A DNA stretch of 30,869 nt from Akkermansiaceae bacterium UBA7890 (GCA_002501065.1 DLRK01000049.1:47567-78435); one strand, 5' to 3'. Counted from the stretch's first letter, positions 7,455 through 16,613 are shown. Notes: generated by a model from the sequence alone, not told the origin. Made by a program: numbers and translations.

Positions 7455-8324
7455 ATGTCTATCACCGCATCCCAAGTAAAGGAGCTCCGCGACCGCACCA
7501 ACGCGGGAATGATGGAGTGCAAGAGGGCCCTTCAGGAAACCGATGGCGACATCGAAGCGGCCATCAAGAAACTCCGTGAAGCAGGAGCCATCAAGGCGGC
7601 CAAGAAGGCCGACCGGGCCGCCAAGGAAGGCGTGGTCACCGCCCATATTGATTCCGATTCCAAGCACGGCATCCTTGCCGAGGTGAACTGCGAAACCGAC
7701 TTCGTGGCCAAGAACGAAAACTTCCAGAGCTTCGTGGGAGAACTGGTCGAAACCGTCGCGGCCTCCGGTGCGACCGATCTCGAAACCGCCAACGCCGTCT
7801 CTCACGGCGAGGATACAATTGAGGGCTTCGTGAAGGCCAAGGTCATCGAGCTGGGCGAGAACCTGCAATTCCGGCGCCTGACCCGCTACGACATGGAGGA
7901 CTCCGGTTTGGTGGCCTCCTATATTCACCTTGGCGGCAAGGTCGGCGTGCTGGTGGAAGTGGGTTGTGAAAATGACGGTAGCACCGCCAACGAGGAATTC
8001 CGCAGCCTGGTCAAGGATCTCACCCTCCACATCGCGGCCCTTTCCCCGGCCGGGATCACCCGCGACGACATCCCCTCCGACCTCATCGAGTCCGAGAAGG
8101 ACCTGTTCCGCAAGCAAATGGCAGACAGCGGCAAACCGCCCGAAATCCTTGAGAAGATCATCGAGGGCAAGCTCGGCAAGTTCTACTCCGAGCGCTGTCT
8201 CCTGGAGCAGGCCTTCGTGAAGGATCCCGATATCACCGTGGGCAAGCTCCTCGAAGCGAAGGGCGGGGACATTGGCGACACCCTCTCCATCCGCCGCTTT
8301 GTGCGCTACGCCCTTGGTGAATAG
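7455..8324 (+). CDS. tsf: Translation elongation factor Ts
   Basis: 289 residues, normal length for EF-Ts, the guanine nucleotide exchange factor that regenerates EF-Tu-GTP. The N-terminal UBA-like domain reads VKELRDRTNAGMMECKRAL (about 8-26), followed by the hallmark CETDFVAKNENF (about 80-91) of the EF-Tu-contacting region. The dimerisation/core domain has ASYIHLGGKVGVLVEV, and the C-terminal part VGKLLEAKGGDI. The ATG has no recognisable Shine-Dalgarno, unlike rpsB, so coupling or leader structure may matter. It is second in the operon and followed by a strong terminator. Confidence 0.96.
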   Translation: MSITASQVKELRDRTNAGMMECKRALQETDGDIEAAIKKLREAGAIKAAKKADRAAKEGVVTAHIDSDSKHGILAEVNCETDFVAKNENFQSFVGELVETVAASGATDLETANAVSHGEDTIEGFVKAKVIELGENLQFRRLTRYDMEDSGLVASYIHLGGKVGVLVEVGCENDGSTANEEFRSLVKDLTLHIAALSPAGITRDDIPSDLIESEKDLFRKQMADSGKPPEILEKIIEGKLGKFYSERCLLEQAFVKDPDITVGKLLEAKGGDIGDTLSIRRFVRYALGE

Positions 8325-8353
8325 AAACCGGGGATCGCAACCAACGCTCCTGC

Positions 8354-8381
8354 AAGCCCCGCCTTCCCGCGGGGCTTTTTC
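8354..8381 (+). terminator. Intrinsic terminator of rpsB-tsf
   Basis: GCCCCGC (8356-8362) pairs with GCGGGGC (8369-8375) around a six-base loop, followed by five T at 8376-8380. Two A just before the stem extend it against the first T. It lies about 30 bases after the tsf stop. Confidence 0.9.
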
Positions 8382-8466
8382 ATTCCCGCAACAAGCCCCC
8401 GGTTGCCGCCGCATCCGCTCCTGATTATGCTGGCCTTCCTTTCCCGGCACCCGTAGAGACTGGGGA

Positions 8467-9006
8467 ATGATTCTTCCCTCCCTGCGGCAGCTGGTCCTGG
8501 TCCTGCTGACCCTCTCCCCGGGCGCTGTCCTCCAGGCCGGGAAGGTCACCTTCGCGAGGGAACGCTTCTCGGTCGATATCCCTGCCGACTGGAAAAAGGG
8601 CAAGGGACCCGATGACGGGGCCATCCTCTACCGTGATGCGCCAGGCGGGGAGGGGTCCTTCTCCATCTATCAGCTGCCGGTGGCCAAGGATCACCGGGCC
8701 AATCTGGAAGGCACCCTCGCAGAACGGGTCAAGGCCATCCGAAAGGCGGGGCTCAAGGTGAGTGCGGAAGTAAAATCCCAGAAGCAGGATAATTTCGACG
8801 GCAAGCCCGCGATCTTTGCCGTGGTCCCGATCGAGGCCAGCTACCAGGACCAGATCGTCAAGTTCACCTACTACCTCGTCCTCATCGACGCCAGGAACTC
8901 GGTCATCATCATGCAGGCGGCCCTGCCCCGGCCCCTCACCCCGAAGCTGCAGCAGGGAGCCCTCGGGATCATCCAGTCCTTCCGCGAAAAGAAGCAGGTC
9001 CCCTGA
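8467..9006 (+). CDS. Secreted PsbP/DUF1795-like protein
   Basis: 179 residues with a signal peptide (MILPSLRQLVLVLLTLSPGA, cleavage near residue 24). The mature part begins with FARERFSVDIPADWKK, the typical first strand and turn of PsbP/DcrB-like alpha-beta domains. It continues with an alternating strand/helix pattern, KFTYYLVLIDARNSVIIMQAA near residues 135-155, and a final helix (LQQGALGIIQSFREK) that is also typical of the fold. Such proteins are extracytoplasmic and often of unknown role. The gene stands alone after the tsf terminator and converges with mazG, the two stops being two bases apart. GGGGA precedes the ATG. Fold assignment is by pattern only. Confidence 0.7.
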   Translation: MILPSLRQLVLVLLTLSPGAVLQAGKVTFARERFSVDIPADWKKGKGPDDGAILYRDAPGGEGSFSIYQLPVAKDHRANLEGTLAERVKAIRKAGLKVSAEVKSQKQDNFDGKPAIFAVVPIEASYQDQIVKFTYYLVLIDARNSVIIMQAALPRPLTPKLQQGALGIIQSFREKKQVP

Positions 9007-9008
9007 TG

Positions 9009-9818
9009 CTACGCGGACGCCCCCGGCCCCTTCGCGCGCACCCAGCCCTCCTCCATCTCGTCCAGGCTCGCCTCCTCCAGGGAGCTTCCCCGCTCCTGTA
9101 GCTCCTGCTCCATGGCCGCGAAGCGCTCCTCGAATTTCACATTGGTCCCCTCCAGAGCCACCTCCGGATCGATTCCCAGCTTGCGAGCCAGGTTCACCAC
9201 CGCAAAGAGGAGATCTCCCACCTCGCACTCCAGGGCAGGGGTCACTTCCCCGCCTGGTGACGGCAGCTCGGCCTTCACCTCCGCCAGCTCTTCTTCAACC
9301 TTCCCGAGGACCCCGCTCACATCCGGCCAGTCAAAGTCCACCTTGCCGGCCTTCTTCTGCAGTTTGGCCGCCCGCAGAAGGGCCGGCAGCCCCTTGCCCA
9401 CTCCATACAGGTAGGGCTCGGCATCCGCGCCCTTCTCCTCGCGCTTGATTTCCTCCCAGCGACTCAGCACCGCGCTGGTATCCCGCGCCTTCCCGTCCCC
9501 GTAAACGTGGGGGTGCCTCCGCACCAGCTTGTCGCATACTCCCCTGGCGACATCATCGAAATTGCAGCGTCCCTCCTCCTCCGTCAGCTCGCTGTGGAAA
9601 ACAACCTGCAGGAGCAGGTCCCCCAGTTCCTCCTCCAGGTGCACCCAGTCCTCGCGCCGGATGGCATCGACCGTCTCGTAGGCCTCCTCAATCAGATTGG
9701 AGACCAGGCTGGCGTGCGTTTGCTCCGCATCCCAGGGACAGCCCCCCGGCGCCCGCAACCGGTGCATGATGGCCCGCAACCTCTCCATCTGACGCCCCGG
9801 CTCGGCACAGTTGATCAT
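9009..9818 (-). CDS. mazG: Nucleoside triphosphate pyrophosphohydrolase MazG
   Basis: 269 residues from the ATG at 9818, close to the 263 of E. coli MazG. It hydrolyses NTPs/dNTPs to NMPs and pyrophosphate, acting in nucleotide sanitation and (p)ppGpp-related stress control. The first MazG domain shows the start MERLRAIMHRLRAPGGCPWD, the metal-binding EEAYE (about 44-48) and EELGDLLLQVVFH (about 63-75). A central NDFxxVAR-like segment and RRHPHVYGD follow. The second domain has VEEELAEVKAE and the ECEVGDLLFAVVNLARKLGIDPE end. The frame is open a further 400 bases upstream, but that stretch reads as Arg/Ser-rich noise and overlaps the rhomboid gene. A GAGGAG touches the chosen ATG, so the exact start is uncertain by about ten codons. 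Confidence 0.92.
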   Translation of the reverse strand: MINCAEPGRQMERLRAIMHRLRAPGGCPWDAEQTHASLVSNLIEEAYETVDAIRREDWVHLEEELGDLLLQVVFHSELTEEEGRCNFDDVARGVCDKLVRRHPHVYGDGKARDTSAVLSRWEEIKREEKGADAEPYLYGVGKGLPALLRAAKLQKKAGKVDFDWPDVSGVLGKVEEELAEVKAELPSPGGEVTPALECEVGDLLFAVVNLARKLGIDPEVALEGTNVKFEERFAAMEQELQERGSSLEEASLDEMEEGWVRAKGPGASA

Positions 9819-9924
9819 CTCCTCGTCGGTCACGGGAAGAGTGAAAGTCAAAGTGAGGGGGAAGGGGAGTCCTAAAACAGGCGATCCCTCCGCAGACCGA
9901 CCGATGTGGTTCGTTCTGTGGCCC

Positions 9925-10806
9925 TCACTTCTTTCCGGCCCGGGCGAGAAGCTCACGCTCCTCCCCGGTAAGCGACTGCAGACCGTGCTCGTTGATCTTG
10001 TCGAGGATGCGATCCACCTCGCTGGACTCCAGCTGCGTGATCGTCGACTGTGGCCGCAATTTCTTCTGGTAGACCTTTCCTCTCTTCGCGATCCGGATCT
10101 GGAAGGCCGGACGCTTCTTCGAGTCGCCTCCCCCTGAACGCCCGGGACGTCCCAGCAGCCCACGCAACACGGGAATCTTCCACAGGAGAAACCCGGCCAG
10201 CGCACCGCCGAGGTGGCCCGCTTCGCCTCCCGCATTGGGTCCTCCCGCCAGCACGACGAGCACGCCGTATGCGAGCATGAGAATTGCCAGGAGCCGCATG
10301 GTGAGAGTCACGGGGGGAAAGAGCAGTTGAACCCGCATATCCGGTGCAATCATCGCGGCAACTGCCAGGATCCCGAAGATTCCAGCCGAAGCCCCTACTA
10401 CCCCCACGTCATCGTAAGCATTGGAGACGGACACCAAGGTGGCGTAACCCAGGGCCCCGGCCACGCCACAGAGAAGGTAGAAGACGAGGAAGGCGCGGCT
10501 GCGCAGTTGCTGCTCCACGAAGGCTCCGAAAAAGTAGATCGCAATCGAATTGAAGAGGAGGTGCCCGAGGTTTGCGTGCAGGAACTGGAAGGTGATCAGC
10601 CTCCATACCTGGAACCCGAACAGGCCTTCCCGAATGGTGAACGCTCCTAATTGCCCAAAAGTGACCGCCCAATTAAGGAAGATGCCCACCAGAAACACCC
10701 CGATATTCAGGAAAAGAAGCCACTTGACCACCGGCGCGCCCGCCAGTCGCCCCGGGGGCCGCCGGGCGGCACCCTCCCGAAAGTAATCGCGGTCAGCATA
10801 TCCCAT
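9925..10806 (-). CDS. Rhomboid family intramembrane serine protease
   Basis: 293 residues. Six hydrophobic segments between about residues 27 and 210 form the rhomboid core. The WR motif region reads GFQVWRLITFQFLHANLGHLLFN (helix 2; HxxxxH then N). The catalytic Ser is S140 in GASAGIFG, and the catalytic His is H198 in GHLGGALAG. Rhomboids cleave transmembrane helices of substrate proteins within the membrane. The C-terminal 80 residues are cytosolic and basic, with an RILDKINEHGLQSLTGEERELL motif found at the end of many rhomboids from this kind of bacterium. It is upstream of mazG on the same strand, about 100 bases apart. A second rhomboid lies at 29560-30735. Confidence 0.93.
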   Translation of the reverse strand: MGYADRDYFREGAARRPPGRLAGAPVVKWLLFLNIGVFLVGIFLNWAVTFGQLGAFTIREGLFGFQVWRLITFQFLHANLGHLLFNSIAIYFFGAFVEQQLRSRAFLVFYLLCGVAGALGYATLVSVSNAYDDVGVVGASAGIFGILAVAAMIAPDMRVQLLFPPVTLTMRLLAILMLAYGVLVVLAGGPNAGGEAGHLGGALAGFLLWKIPVLRGLLGRPGRSGGGDSKKRPAFQIRIAKRGKVYQKKLRPQSTITQLESSEVDRILDKINEHGLQSLTGEERELLARAGKK

Positions 10807-10992
10807 CTGCGTTCCGCACCCCTAGCACCCCTTCCCCGCCTCCTCAAGCCAAGCAACCCCTCCAATTGGTCTGCTCCAGCCCCGGCCGAACCCCTCAAAT
10901 CAGGCCAATCCTGCGGGGAGCCAACAGAAATCCGTTGCGAAAAGAACATGCCTGCCCTTGCAAAAAAGGCATTTTAATGTAATTCGCGCGCC

Positions 10993-12834
10993 ATGTCCGA
11001 CGCACCAACAAGCCATCAGGGCCTCCTCGACTGGGTGAACGAAATGATTGCCCTCTGTCAGCCATCCAGCGTCCGCTGGTCGGACGGTTCACAGGCCGAG
11101 TGGAACGAACTGACCCAGCTCCTGGTGGATGCCGGCACCTTCACCCGGCTCAATCCCGAGAAACGCCCCAACAGCTTCCTGGCCCGTTCCAGTCCGAGCG
11201 ACGTGGCGCGCGTGGAAGACCGTACCTTCATCTGCTCCGAACAGGAGGAAGATGCGGGGCCGACCAACAACTGGGCCGATCCCGTCGAGATGCGCGAGAC
11301 GCTCAAGGGGTTCTTCGACGGGTGCATGAAGGGCCGGACCATGTATGTCATTCCGTTCTGCATGGGCCCCCTCGATTCTCCCTTTGCCAAGATCGGAATC
11401 GAGATTTCCGACAGCGCCTACGTGGTGGTCAACATGCGCATCATGGCCAAGATCGGAAGCGAAGTACTCAAGCGTCTCGAGGACGAGGCCTCCGGGGCCG
11501 TCAATCTCGGCCGCGATGGACACGGCACCTTCGTCCCCTGTCTCCACTCGGTGGGCGCCCCGCTTACGGAGGGCCAGGAGGATGTCACCTGGCCGTGCAA
11601 CGATGAAAAATACATCGTGCACTTCCCGGAAACCCAGGAGATCCACTCCTTCGGTTCCGGATACGGCGGCAACGCCCTCCTGGGCAAGAAGTGTCTCGCC
11701 CTCCGCATCGCCTCCACCATTGCCAAGAGGAATGGCTGGATGGCAGAGCACATGCTGATCCTGGGCCTTGAATCCCCCGAGGGCGAGAAACGCTACGTCA
11801 CTGCGGCCTTCCCCAGCGCCTGCGGCAAGACCAACTTGGCCATGCTCGTTCCCCCGGCCGGCTATGAGGGATGGAAGATCACCTGCGTCGGCGACGACAT
11901 CGCCTGGCTCTGGCCCCACGAGGACGGGAAGCTCCACGCCATCAATCCCGAGGCCGGTTACTTCGGGGTGGCTCCCATGACCTCCTACGAGACCAATCCC
12001 AACGCCATGGATTCTCTCAAGGAGAACAGCATCTTCACTAATGTGGCCCTCACCGATGACGGCGACGTCTGGTGGGAGGACATGACCCCGGAGCCGCCAG
12101 CCCACCTCATCGACTGGAAGGGCAACGACTGGACCCCGGAAAGCGAAGGGCCCTCCTCCCATCCCAATGCCCGTTTCACCGCCCCCGCTTCCCAGTGTCC
12201 GGTCATCGACCCCGAGTGGCAGAACCCCGACGGGGTAGCCATCGATGCCTTCGTCTTCGGTGGTCGTCGGGCCACCACCATGCCGCTTGTCTTCCAGGCC
12301 CACAACTGGAACCACGGCACCTTCATTGGTTCGGTAATGGGATCCGAGATGACGGCCGCGGCCGCGGGCGGAGCCGGCCAGGTCCGCCGCGACCCCATGG
12401 CCATGCTTCCCTTCTGCGGCCACCATGTCGGAGATTACCTCCAGCTCTGGATCGACATCGCGAGCAAGGTCGAGAACCTTCCCTCCATCTTCCACGTCAA
12501 CTGGTTCCGCAAGGATCCCGAGGGCAACTGGCTCTGGCCCGGCTTCGGCCAGAACATGCGCGTCCTCGAGTGGATCCTCAAGCGGGCCGACGGCACGGTG
12601 GAAGGCAAGGAGGAATTCGTGGGCACCGTCCCCCGGTTCGGTGAACTCAACCTCGATGGCCTCGACTTCTCCGAGGACGACTGGAACACCCTCATGAATC
12701 TCGACCCCGGGGAATGGCAGCGCGAGCTGGAAACCCAGGAGGAATTCCTCGATAAGATCGGCGACAAACTGCCCGAAGAGATCAAGGCCGAACGCGCCAA
12801 GCTCCTTGAGCGGGTGGGTGGTGGCGGAAGCTAG
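10993..12834 (+). CDS. pckG: Phosphoenolpyruvate carboxykinase (GTP)
   Basis: 613 residues, full length for the GTP-dependent class. It converts oxaloacetate and GTP to PEP, CO2 and GDP, the entry to gluconeogenesis. The P-loop with the reactive Cys is PSACGKTN (residues 274-281, C277, K279, T280). Other hallmarks are IPFCMGPLDSPFAKIGIEI, the FGSGYGGNALLGKKC block, the metal/nucleotide segment CVGDDIAWLW, FGVAPMTSYETNPNA, FGGRRATTMPLVFQAHNW, and the NWFRKDPEGNWLWPGFGQNMRVLEW region near residue 510. The ATG at 10993 lies close to an AT-rich patch and has no clear Shine-Dalgarno. A strong terminator follows. It is monocistronic. Confidence 0.97.
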   Translation: MSDAPTSHQGLLDWVNEMIALCQPSSVRWSDGSQAEWNELTQLLVDAGTFTRLNPEKRPNSFLARSSPSDVARVEDRTFICSEQEEDAGPTNNWADPVEMRETLKGFFDGCMKGRTMYVIPFCMGPLDSPFAKIGIEISDSAYVVVNMRIMAKIGSEVLKRLEDEASGAVNLGRDGHGTFVPCLHSVGAPLTEGQEDVTWPCNDEKYIVHFPETQEIHSFGSGYGGNALLGKKCLALRIASTIAKRNGWMAEHMLILGLESPEGEKRYVTAAFPSACGKTNLAMLVPPAGYEGWKITCVGDDIAWLWPHEDGKLHAINPEAGYFGVAPMTSYETNPNAMDSLKENSIFTNVALTDDGDVWWEDMTPEPPAHLIDWKGNDWTPESEGPSSHPNARFTAPASQCPVIDPEWQNPDGVAIDAFVFGGRRATTMPLVFQAHNWNHGTFIGSVMGSEMTAAAAGGAGQVRRDPMAMLPFCGHHVGDYLQLWIDIASKVENLPSIFHVNWFRKDPEGNWLWPGFGQNMRVLEWILKRADGTVEGKEEFVGTVPRFGELNLDGLDFSEDDWNTLMNLDPGEWQRELETQEEFLDKIGDKLPEEIKAERAKLLERVGGGGS

Positions 12835-12876
12835 CCCGATGGCCCGCGGTTGCGGGACACCCGATGCAACTTTCAG

Positions 12877-12908
12877 GAAGCGCGGTCCCCGGATCGCGCT
12901 TCTTTTTT
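12877..12908 (+). terminator. Intrinsic terminator of pckG
   Basis: GAAGCGCG (12877-12884) pairs perfectly with CGCGCTTC (12895-12902) around a ten-base loop and is followed by six T (12903-12908). It lies about 45 bases after the pckG stop and 40 bases before the next start. Confidence 0.9.
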
Positions 12909-12949
12909 GTCGTCAGCTCCCATCCCCCCTGCAGACTGGAATCCTTCTG

Positions 12950-15061
12950 ATGAAATTCCCCGGCCTCCTTTTCGCTGCCGTCCTGCTGAGGCTCTCCCTG
13001 GTCCAGGCAGCCGGACTGACCGACGCCGAGCAGCAACTGGCCACCGGTCACCCCCGTCCCAGCTATGAGGATGTCGCGGACATCAAGGCCATGGCGGCAG
13101 CCCTGCGCAAGGACCTCTCGCAGCGGGAGGGCTACTCCTTTTCGCGGGGCTGGTGGACATGGGACCGCCTGCGCGCCCGCCATGTCGACAATGGGCGCAG
13201 GAACCGGAATGAAATTCTCATCCTGCAGGCGGTCTTCCGGGCCCTCATCCTCGACTGGCATGCCCGGCTGGAAGCGCGAGGCGAAGGGGACCTCATGTTC
13301 ATCTACTTCGTCACCACCGCCCCGGGCAGCAAGACGGAACGCAAGTTGCCGGATGGAGCAACCCTGAAACGCGATTATCACGGCGGCGGCTATCACGGTG
13401 GCTGGGGTGGAGCCGCGCGCATGCGCATCTACGAGGAACTGGTCAGCCAGAACATGCTCACCGCGGAAGAGAAGAAGCGATTCCGCAAAATCGTCCACCA
13501 GAGCATGAGCAGTCGCTTCCTCGATTTCAAAAAGGGATCACAGAGCGCCAATAACCACTCCTACGGCAACGCGGGCGGAATCGCGATGGCCCTGAAGCTC
13601 TTCCCCGACGCCCCCCAGGCCAAGGAGGCCCGGGACTGGATCAACCGCATCTGGAGGCACCTAGCCGACTACGGCGACTGGAGGGAGTGGAACTATTTTC
13701 CCTACGGCCCGATCTTCCTGCACGGAATGATCGATATCGCGGAAGCGATGGGCTGGCTTCACAAGGAGTCCAAGCTCATCAACGCCGTCGGGGGACGAGT
13801 CCTTGGCTTCGTGCACGGCGGCGGGGTGCGCGGCGGACCGAATTGCGGCTCGCCCGTCTTCACCGATCGCGCCGCCCTCTACGCCGACCCCTGGAACGTC
13901 GGCAACTACCGGGTGGAGACACCGGGACGAGACGGACACTTTTGGTACCGCATGGCGCAACACTACAAGAATCGGGAGTACCTCTGGGCCGCGGAACAGT
14001 CCGCCTTGGGCGGCCACCCGCCGGGCAAAGAAAAGGTCACCCTCGCCTACCAGCAGGCCTGCGACCGCCGCTTTGCGTGGTTCAAAGAGCGCGACCTCTC
14101 CGCAAAAGTCCCGGAGGGCAAGGCTCGCATCGGTCTTCTCAGCTCCCTGGCACACAAGATTCCGGAGCGCCTCTATCTCGAAGCGAGCCGCGAGGCGGGC
14201 AGCCCCTTCGCCTCCTACTTCCTCTACCCCCACAAGGACGCCCACCTGGATAGCCTTTCAGGCCAGCTCTACGAGTACGTCGCGCACGGCGCCAAGTTCC
14301 TCCACAGCTCCGGCAAGTACAGCATGCTGCCCAAAGGCGGTGGCACGGGCGAAGAGAGCCTGGACGTTCTGCTCGTCCTCAACAAAAAGCATCCCTTTCC
14401 GGCACATCCCGACCGCGCCGGTGACGGCGACTTTATCCGCAAGGATGCCATCAAGTTGCTGCCCGGTCTCCTCAAGGCAGAGAACAACGAGGCCGGCGAC
14501 TCGTTCGGCCAGTTCGGATGGACTGACTACTACGGACCTGGTAGCAAGTGGATCCGCCGGACCGTCCTCACGCGCGAAGGAAATCTGATCGTCGCGGACG
14601 AATACACCGCCGGTAGTGCCCTTGGCAGGAACTACCACGCCGGACCAGTTTGGCACCTGGCTCCGCAGAAGGAACAGCGGGATGGCGAACAGAAGGAGAA
14701 CTGGTTCGATGCCCGCGCCTTCGAGCACGCCTGGTGGCAGGAGAAGCGCTATCGCCTCCTGCTTACGATCCACCAGGACGAAGCCATGCGTTTCGGCAGG
14801 CTCAAGCAAAGGAGCTCGCAGGACCTCGCACCGAACGTGACGGTCTACGGACACCGGCCCGTCGAGGCCGGGCAGACGGTGCAATTCCTCAGCGTGTTTT
14901 TTCCCTGGGAGGACAATGGATTCCCGGTCACCGGCAGCGGTGCGATCACTCGTATCGCCGAGGGGACCACTACCGCAAGGTTGGGGAGCGGCAGAGGGAG
15001 GTTCGTCACCGTTGAAATCCGGGCCGACGGCACCTGGAACGTTACCCGGGCACAGCCCTGA
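12950..15061 (+). CDS. Secreted heparinase II/III-like (alpha/alpha-toroid) protein, putative polysaccharide lyase
   Basis: 703 residues from the ATG at 12950, chosen because it opens a signal peptide (MKFPGLLFAAVLLRLSLVQA); upstream in-frame starts would run into the pckG end and terminator. Residues about 40-400 are helix-rich with many Trp/Tyr/His, as expected for an alpha/alpha toroid. They include SANNHSYGNAGG (199-210), the Asn-His-Tyr arrangement seen at lyase active sites, and a YHGGGYHGGWGG segment. The last 150 residues are strand-rich (AGPVWHLAP, FLSVFFPW), as in the beta-sandwich domain of heparinase-type lyases. Substrate cannot be told; uronate-containing or sulfated glycans are the usual ones. 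It converges with the anti-sigma gene, 15 bases apart. Confidence 0.65.
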   Translation: MKFPGLLFAAVLLRLSLVQAAGLTDAEQQLATGHPRPSYEDVADIKAMAAALRKDLSQREGYSFSRGWWTWDRLRARHVDNGRRNRNEILILQAVFRALILDWHARLEARGEGDLMFIYFVTTAPGSKTERKLPDGATLKRDYHGGGYHGGWGGAARMRIYEELVSQNMLTAEEKKRFRKIVHQSMSSRFLDFKKGSQSANNHSYGNAGGIAMALKLFPDAPQAKEARDWINRIWRHLADYGDWREWNYFPYGPIFLHGMIDIAEAMGWLHKESKLINAVGGRVLGFVHGGGVRGGPNCGSPVFTDRAALYADPWNVGNYRVETPGRDGHFWYRMAQHYKNREYLWAAEQSALGGHPPGKEKVTLAYQQACDRRFAWFKERDLSAKVPEGKARIGLLSSLAHKIPERLYLEASREAGSPFASYFLYPHKDAHLDSLSGQLYEYVAHGAKFLHSSGKYSMLPKGGGTGEESLDVLLVLNKKHPFPAHPDRAGDGDFIRKDAIKLLPGLLKAENNEAGDSFGQFGWTDYYGPGSKWIRRTVLTREGNLIVADEYTAGSALGRNYHAGPVWHLAPQKEQRDGEQKENWFDARAFEHAWWQEKRYRLLLTIHQDEAMRFGRLKQRSSQDLAPNVTVYGHRPVEAGQTVQFLSVFFPWEDNGFPVTGSGAITRIAEGTTTARLGSGRGRFVTVEIRADGTWNVTRAQP

Positions 15062-15076
15062 TCGGGCCCGAAACGC

Positions 15077-16081
15077 TCACTCCCCGGCTGTCGGCCTGAG
15101 GAGCTCCCGCAGTTCCTTTTCCTTCAGCTTGCCCAGGAGAAGATAGGTCTGGCCCTTCCCCTGCCAGGAAGCCACCGAAACCCCGGTGTTGGGGCACTGC
15201 CGGCAACGGATCCCGCGGGCCTTCCTGAGCTTCTCGAGATCCTCCGGATCAAGGTTCCCGCTACCAAGGACGGCAAGATGAACTCTGCTTCCATCCTTGT
15301 CGAAACACAGATGTGAGACCCTGGTGGCACCCATCATGAACATGCGGCAACCGACCGGCTTGCCTTCCGAGATCCCCCCCGGGAGCTCGGCAAGATCGAA
15401 GCCGGGGGCATTGTTCTCCCGTAGCCAGGCCTGATGTTCCTGCAGCCTGCCACTCTGCAGGGGAAAGATCCCCTGGTACACGACCTCCGCGATGGTCTGC
15501 TCTTCCAAGGCCCTGAGAGGGATGGTCTCCCCCTGTCCTTCCTTGGAACCGAAACTGCTGGCGGTCAACTCAAAGGCCACAAAGGCGCCCAGCACGAGCA
15601 AGACTGCCGCCACCGCCGCCTTCAGCCAGCCCTGCTCCCGCAGCGCCGCCTCCTCGGCTGGTTGCCCCCCGGTCGCAGCTCCTGCCATCGGTCTGCCGGC
15701 AACCTCAACCTTCAGAACCGTCAGCGTCTGCTCCTTCAATTCCTCCGGCGGGGCCTCGGAAACCAGGGAGTCCGCGGGAGAGGATTCCTGGTGCGGGAGA
15801 TTCTCCATGGGGGGTTCCCCCGAAACCCCGGACCCGCTTTCGTTCCCGGCGGCATCGGCCTTGAGAGCGGCCAGGATACTGCTCCGCAGGCTGGGGGGAA
15901 TGGCGAGATCCTTCAAGCTGGCGGCAACGGAGGCGTCCTGCTCGCGCTCGACCACCAGCCACTCTCCCAGTTCGCGGTCATCAGCTGCCACCGCGAGGGC
16001 TTCCTCGAAATCAGAATTCCTGGAGTCCGCTCCATCGGGGCGAAAACTCCGGAGAACAAACCGTGCCTGTTCCCTATCCAT
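15077..16081 (-). CDS. Transmembrane anti-sigma factor
   Basis: 334 residues, with the ATG overlapping the end of the sigma gene by eight bases. The N-terminal 75 residues are cytoplasmic and helical (the sigma-binding part), but I see no His-Cys zinc motif there. A low-complexity Glu/Pro/Ser linker follows, then one membrane segment (about 152-172). The C-terminal extracytoplasmic domain has GCRMFMMGATRVSHLCF (C245, C259), VHLAVL, IRCRQC (C293, C296) and WQGKGQTYLLLG. The general strand pattern resembles the C-terminal domain of other membrane anti-sigma factors. The four Cys could sense redox state or bind a metal (inference). It probably holds the ECF sigma inactive until an envelope signal arrives. 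Confidence 0.75.
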   Translation of the reverse strand: MDREQARFVLRSFRPDGADSRNSDFEEALAVAADDRELGEWLVVEREQDASVAASLKDLAIPPSLRSSILAALKADAAGNESGSGVSGEPPMENLPHQESSPADSLVSEAPPEELKEQTLTVLKVEVAGRPMAGAATGGQPAEEAALREQGWLKAAVAAVLLVLGAFVAFELTASSFGSKEGQGETIPLRALEEQTIAEVVYQGIFPLQSGRLQEHQAWLRENNAPGFDLAELPGGISEGKPVGCRMFMMGATRVSHLCFDKDGSRVHLAVLGSGNLDPEDLEKLRKARGIRCRQCPNTGVSVASWQGKGQTYLLLGKLKEKELRELLRPTAGE

Positions 16082-16613
16082 TGGGCTGTTTCATGGCATC
16101 GGGCTGAATGTCGACAAAGGTCTCCGGGGCGCTGGCGGGCTCTTCCATCATCCTGCCCCGGAGCTGTTCCTTGCCACGCGAAATACGGGACATGACAGTT
16201 CCAATCGGGATATCGAGGATCTCGGCGATCTCCTTGTAGCTGTGCTGCTCAAGGTAGAACAAAGTGAGCGGTGCCCGGAACGTCGCGGTGAGTCCGCCCA
16301 GCAATTCTACCGTGCGGGGGAGCTCCCTCCCGGGATCCGGTTCGTGGTTGGCGGATCGGTCCTCATCATCACCCGCCGCGCGCTCAGGGGGCCAGGTCTT
16401 CCGGCTGCCCTGACCCAGGTGTTGCCGGTAGAGAGTCGAAAAGAGTCCGGTCCTGGCCTTGCCCGGGTCCCTGGGTTCCCTCCCCTTCCGCTCCCAGATC
16501 ACATAAGTCTGCTGAACAAGACCAGCAGCGCGGTCCGCATCCCGGGCCAGCGAGAAGGCAAAACAATACAGCGGCTGGCCGTAGGCGTCGACGAGTTCTT
16601 CGGTATCCGTCAT
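16074..16613 (-). CDS. ECF-type RNA polymerase sigma factor
   Basis: 179 residues. Region 2 spans about 5-65 (LVDAYGQPLYCFAFSLARDADRA, then LVQQTYVIWER), the sigma70 domain that binds core polymerase and the -10 element. Region 4 spans about 100-155, with the helix-turn-helix HSYKEIAEILDIPIGTVMSRISRGKEQLR that reads the -35 element. The linker is short, as in ECF factors. The gene overlaps its anti-sigma partner downstream, the usual arrangement. It is divergent from the DUF6807 gene, so the 210-base gap probably carries promoters for both. I cannot assign an ECF group. Confidence 0.88.
   Translation of the reverse strand: MTDTEELVDAYGQPLYCFAFSLARDADRAAGLVQQTYVIWERKGREPRDPGKARTGLFSTLYRQHLGQGSRKTWPPERAAGDDEDRSANHEPDPGRELPRTVELLGGLTATFRAPLTLFYLEQHSYKEIAEILDIPIGTVMSRISRGKEQLRGRMMEEPASAPETFVDIQPDAMKQPNG

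Noticed and set aside
7230..8624. 464-codon open frame on the - strand over tsf
   Set aside because: It is antisense to a certain gene (tsf), and its product has no domain. Long antisense frames are expected from the high third-position GC.
9819..10235. N-terminal extension of MazG to 10235
   Set aside because: The extra residues are Arg/Ser-rich, overlap the rhomboid gene and do not resemble MazG.
10940..10992. Leaderless promoter of pckG
   Set aside because: An AT-rich patch with TTGCAA and TAATTC gives 16-base spacing but would leave only a few bases before the ATG; too weak to call.
11089..12495. 468-codon open frame on the - strand over pckG
   Set aside because: Antisense to pckG with a Gly/Val/His-rich, unstructured product; a GC-bias artefact.
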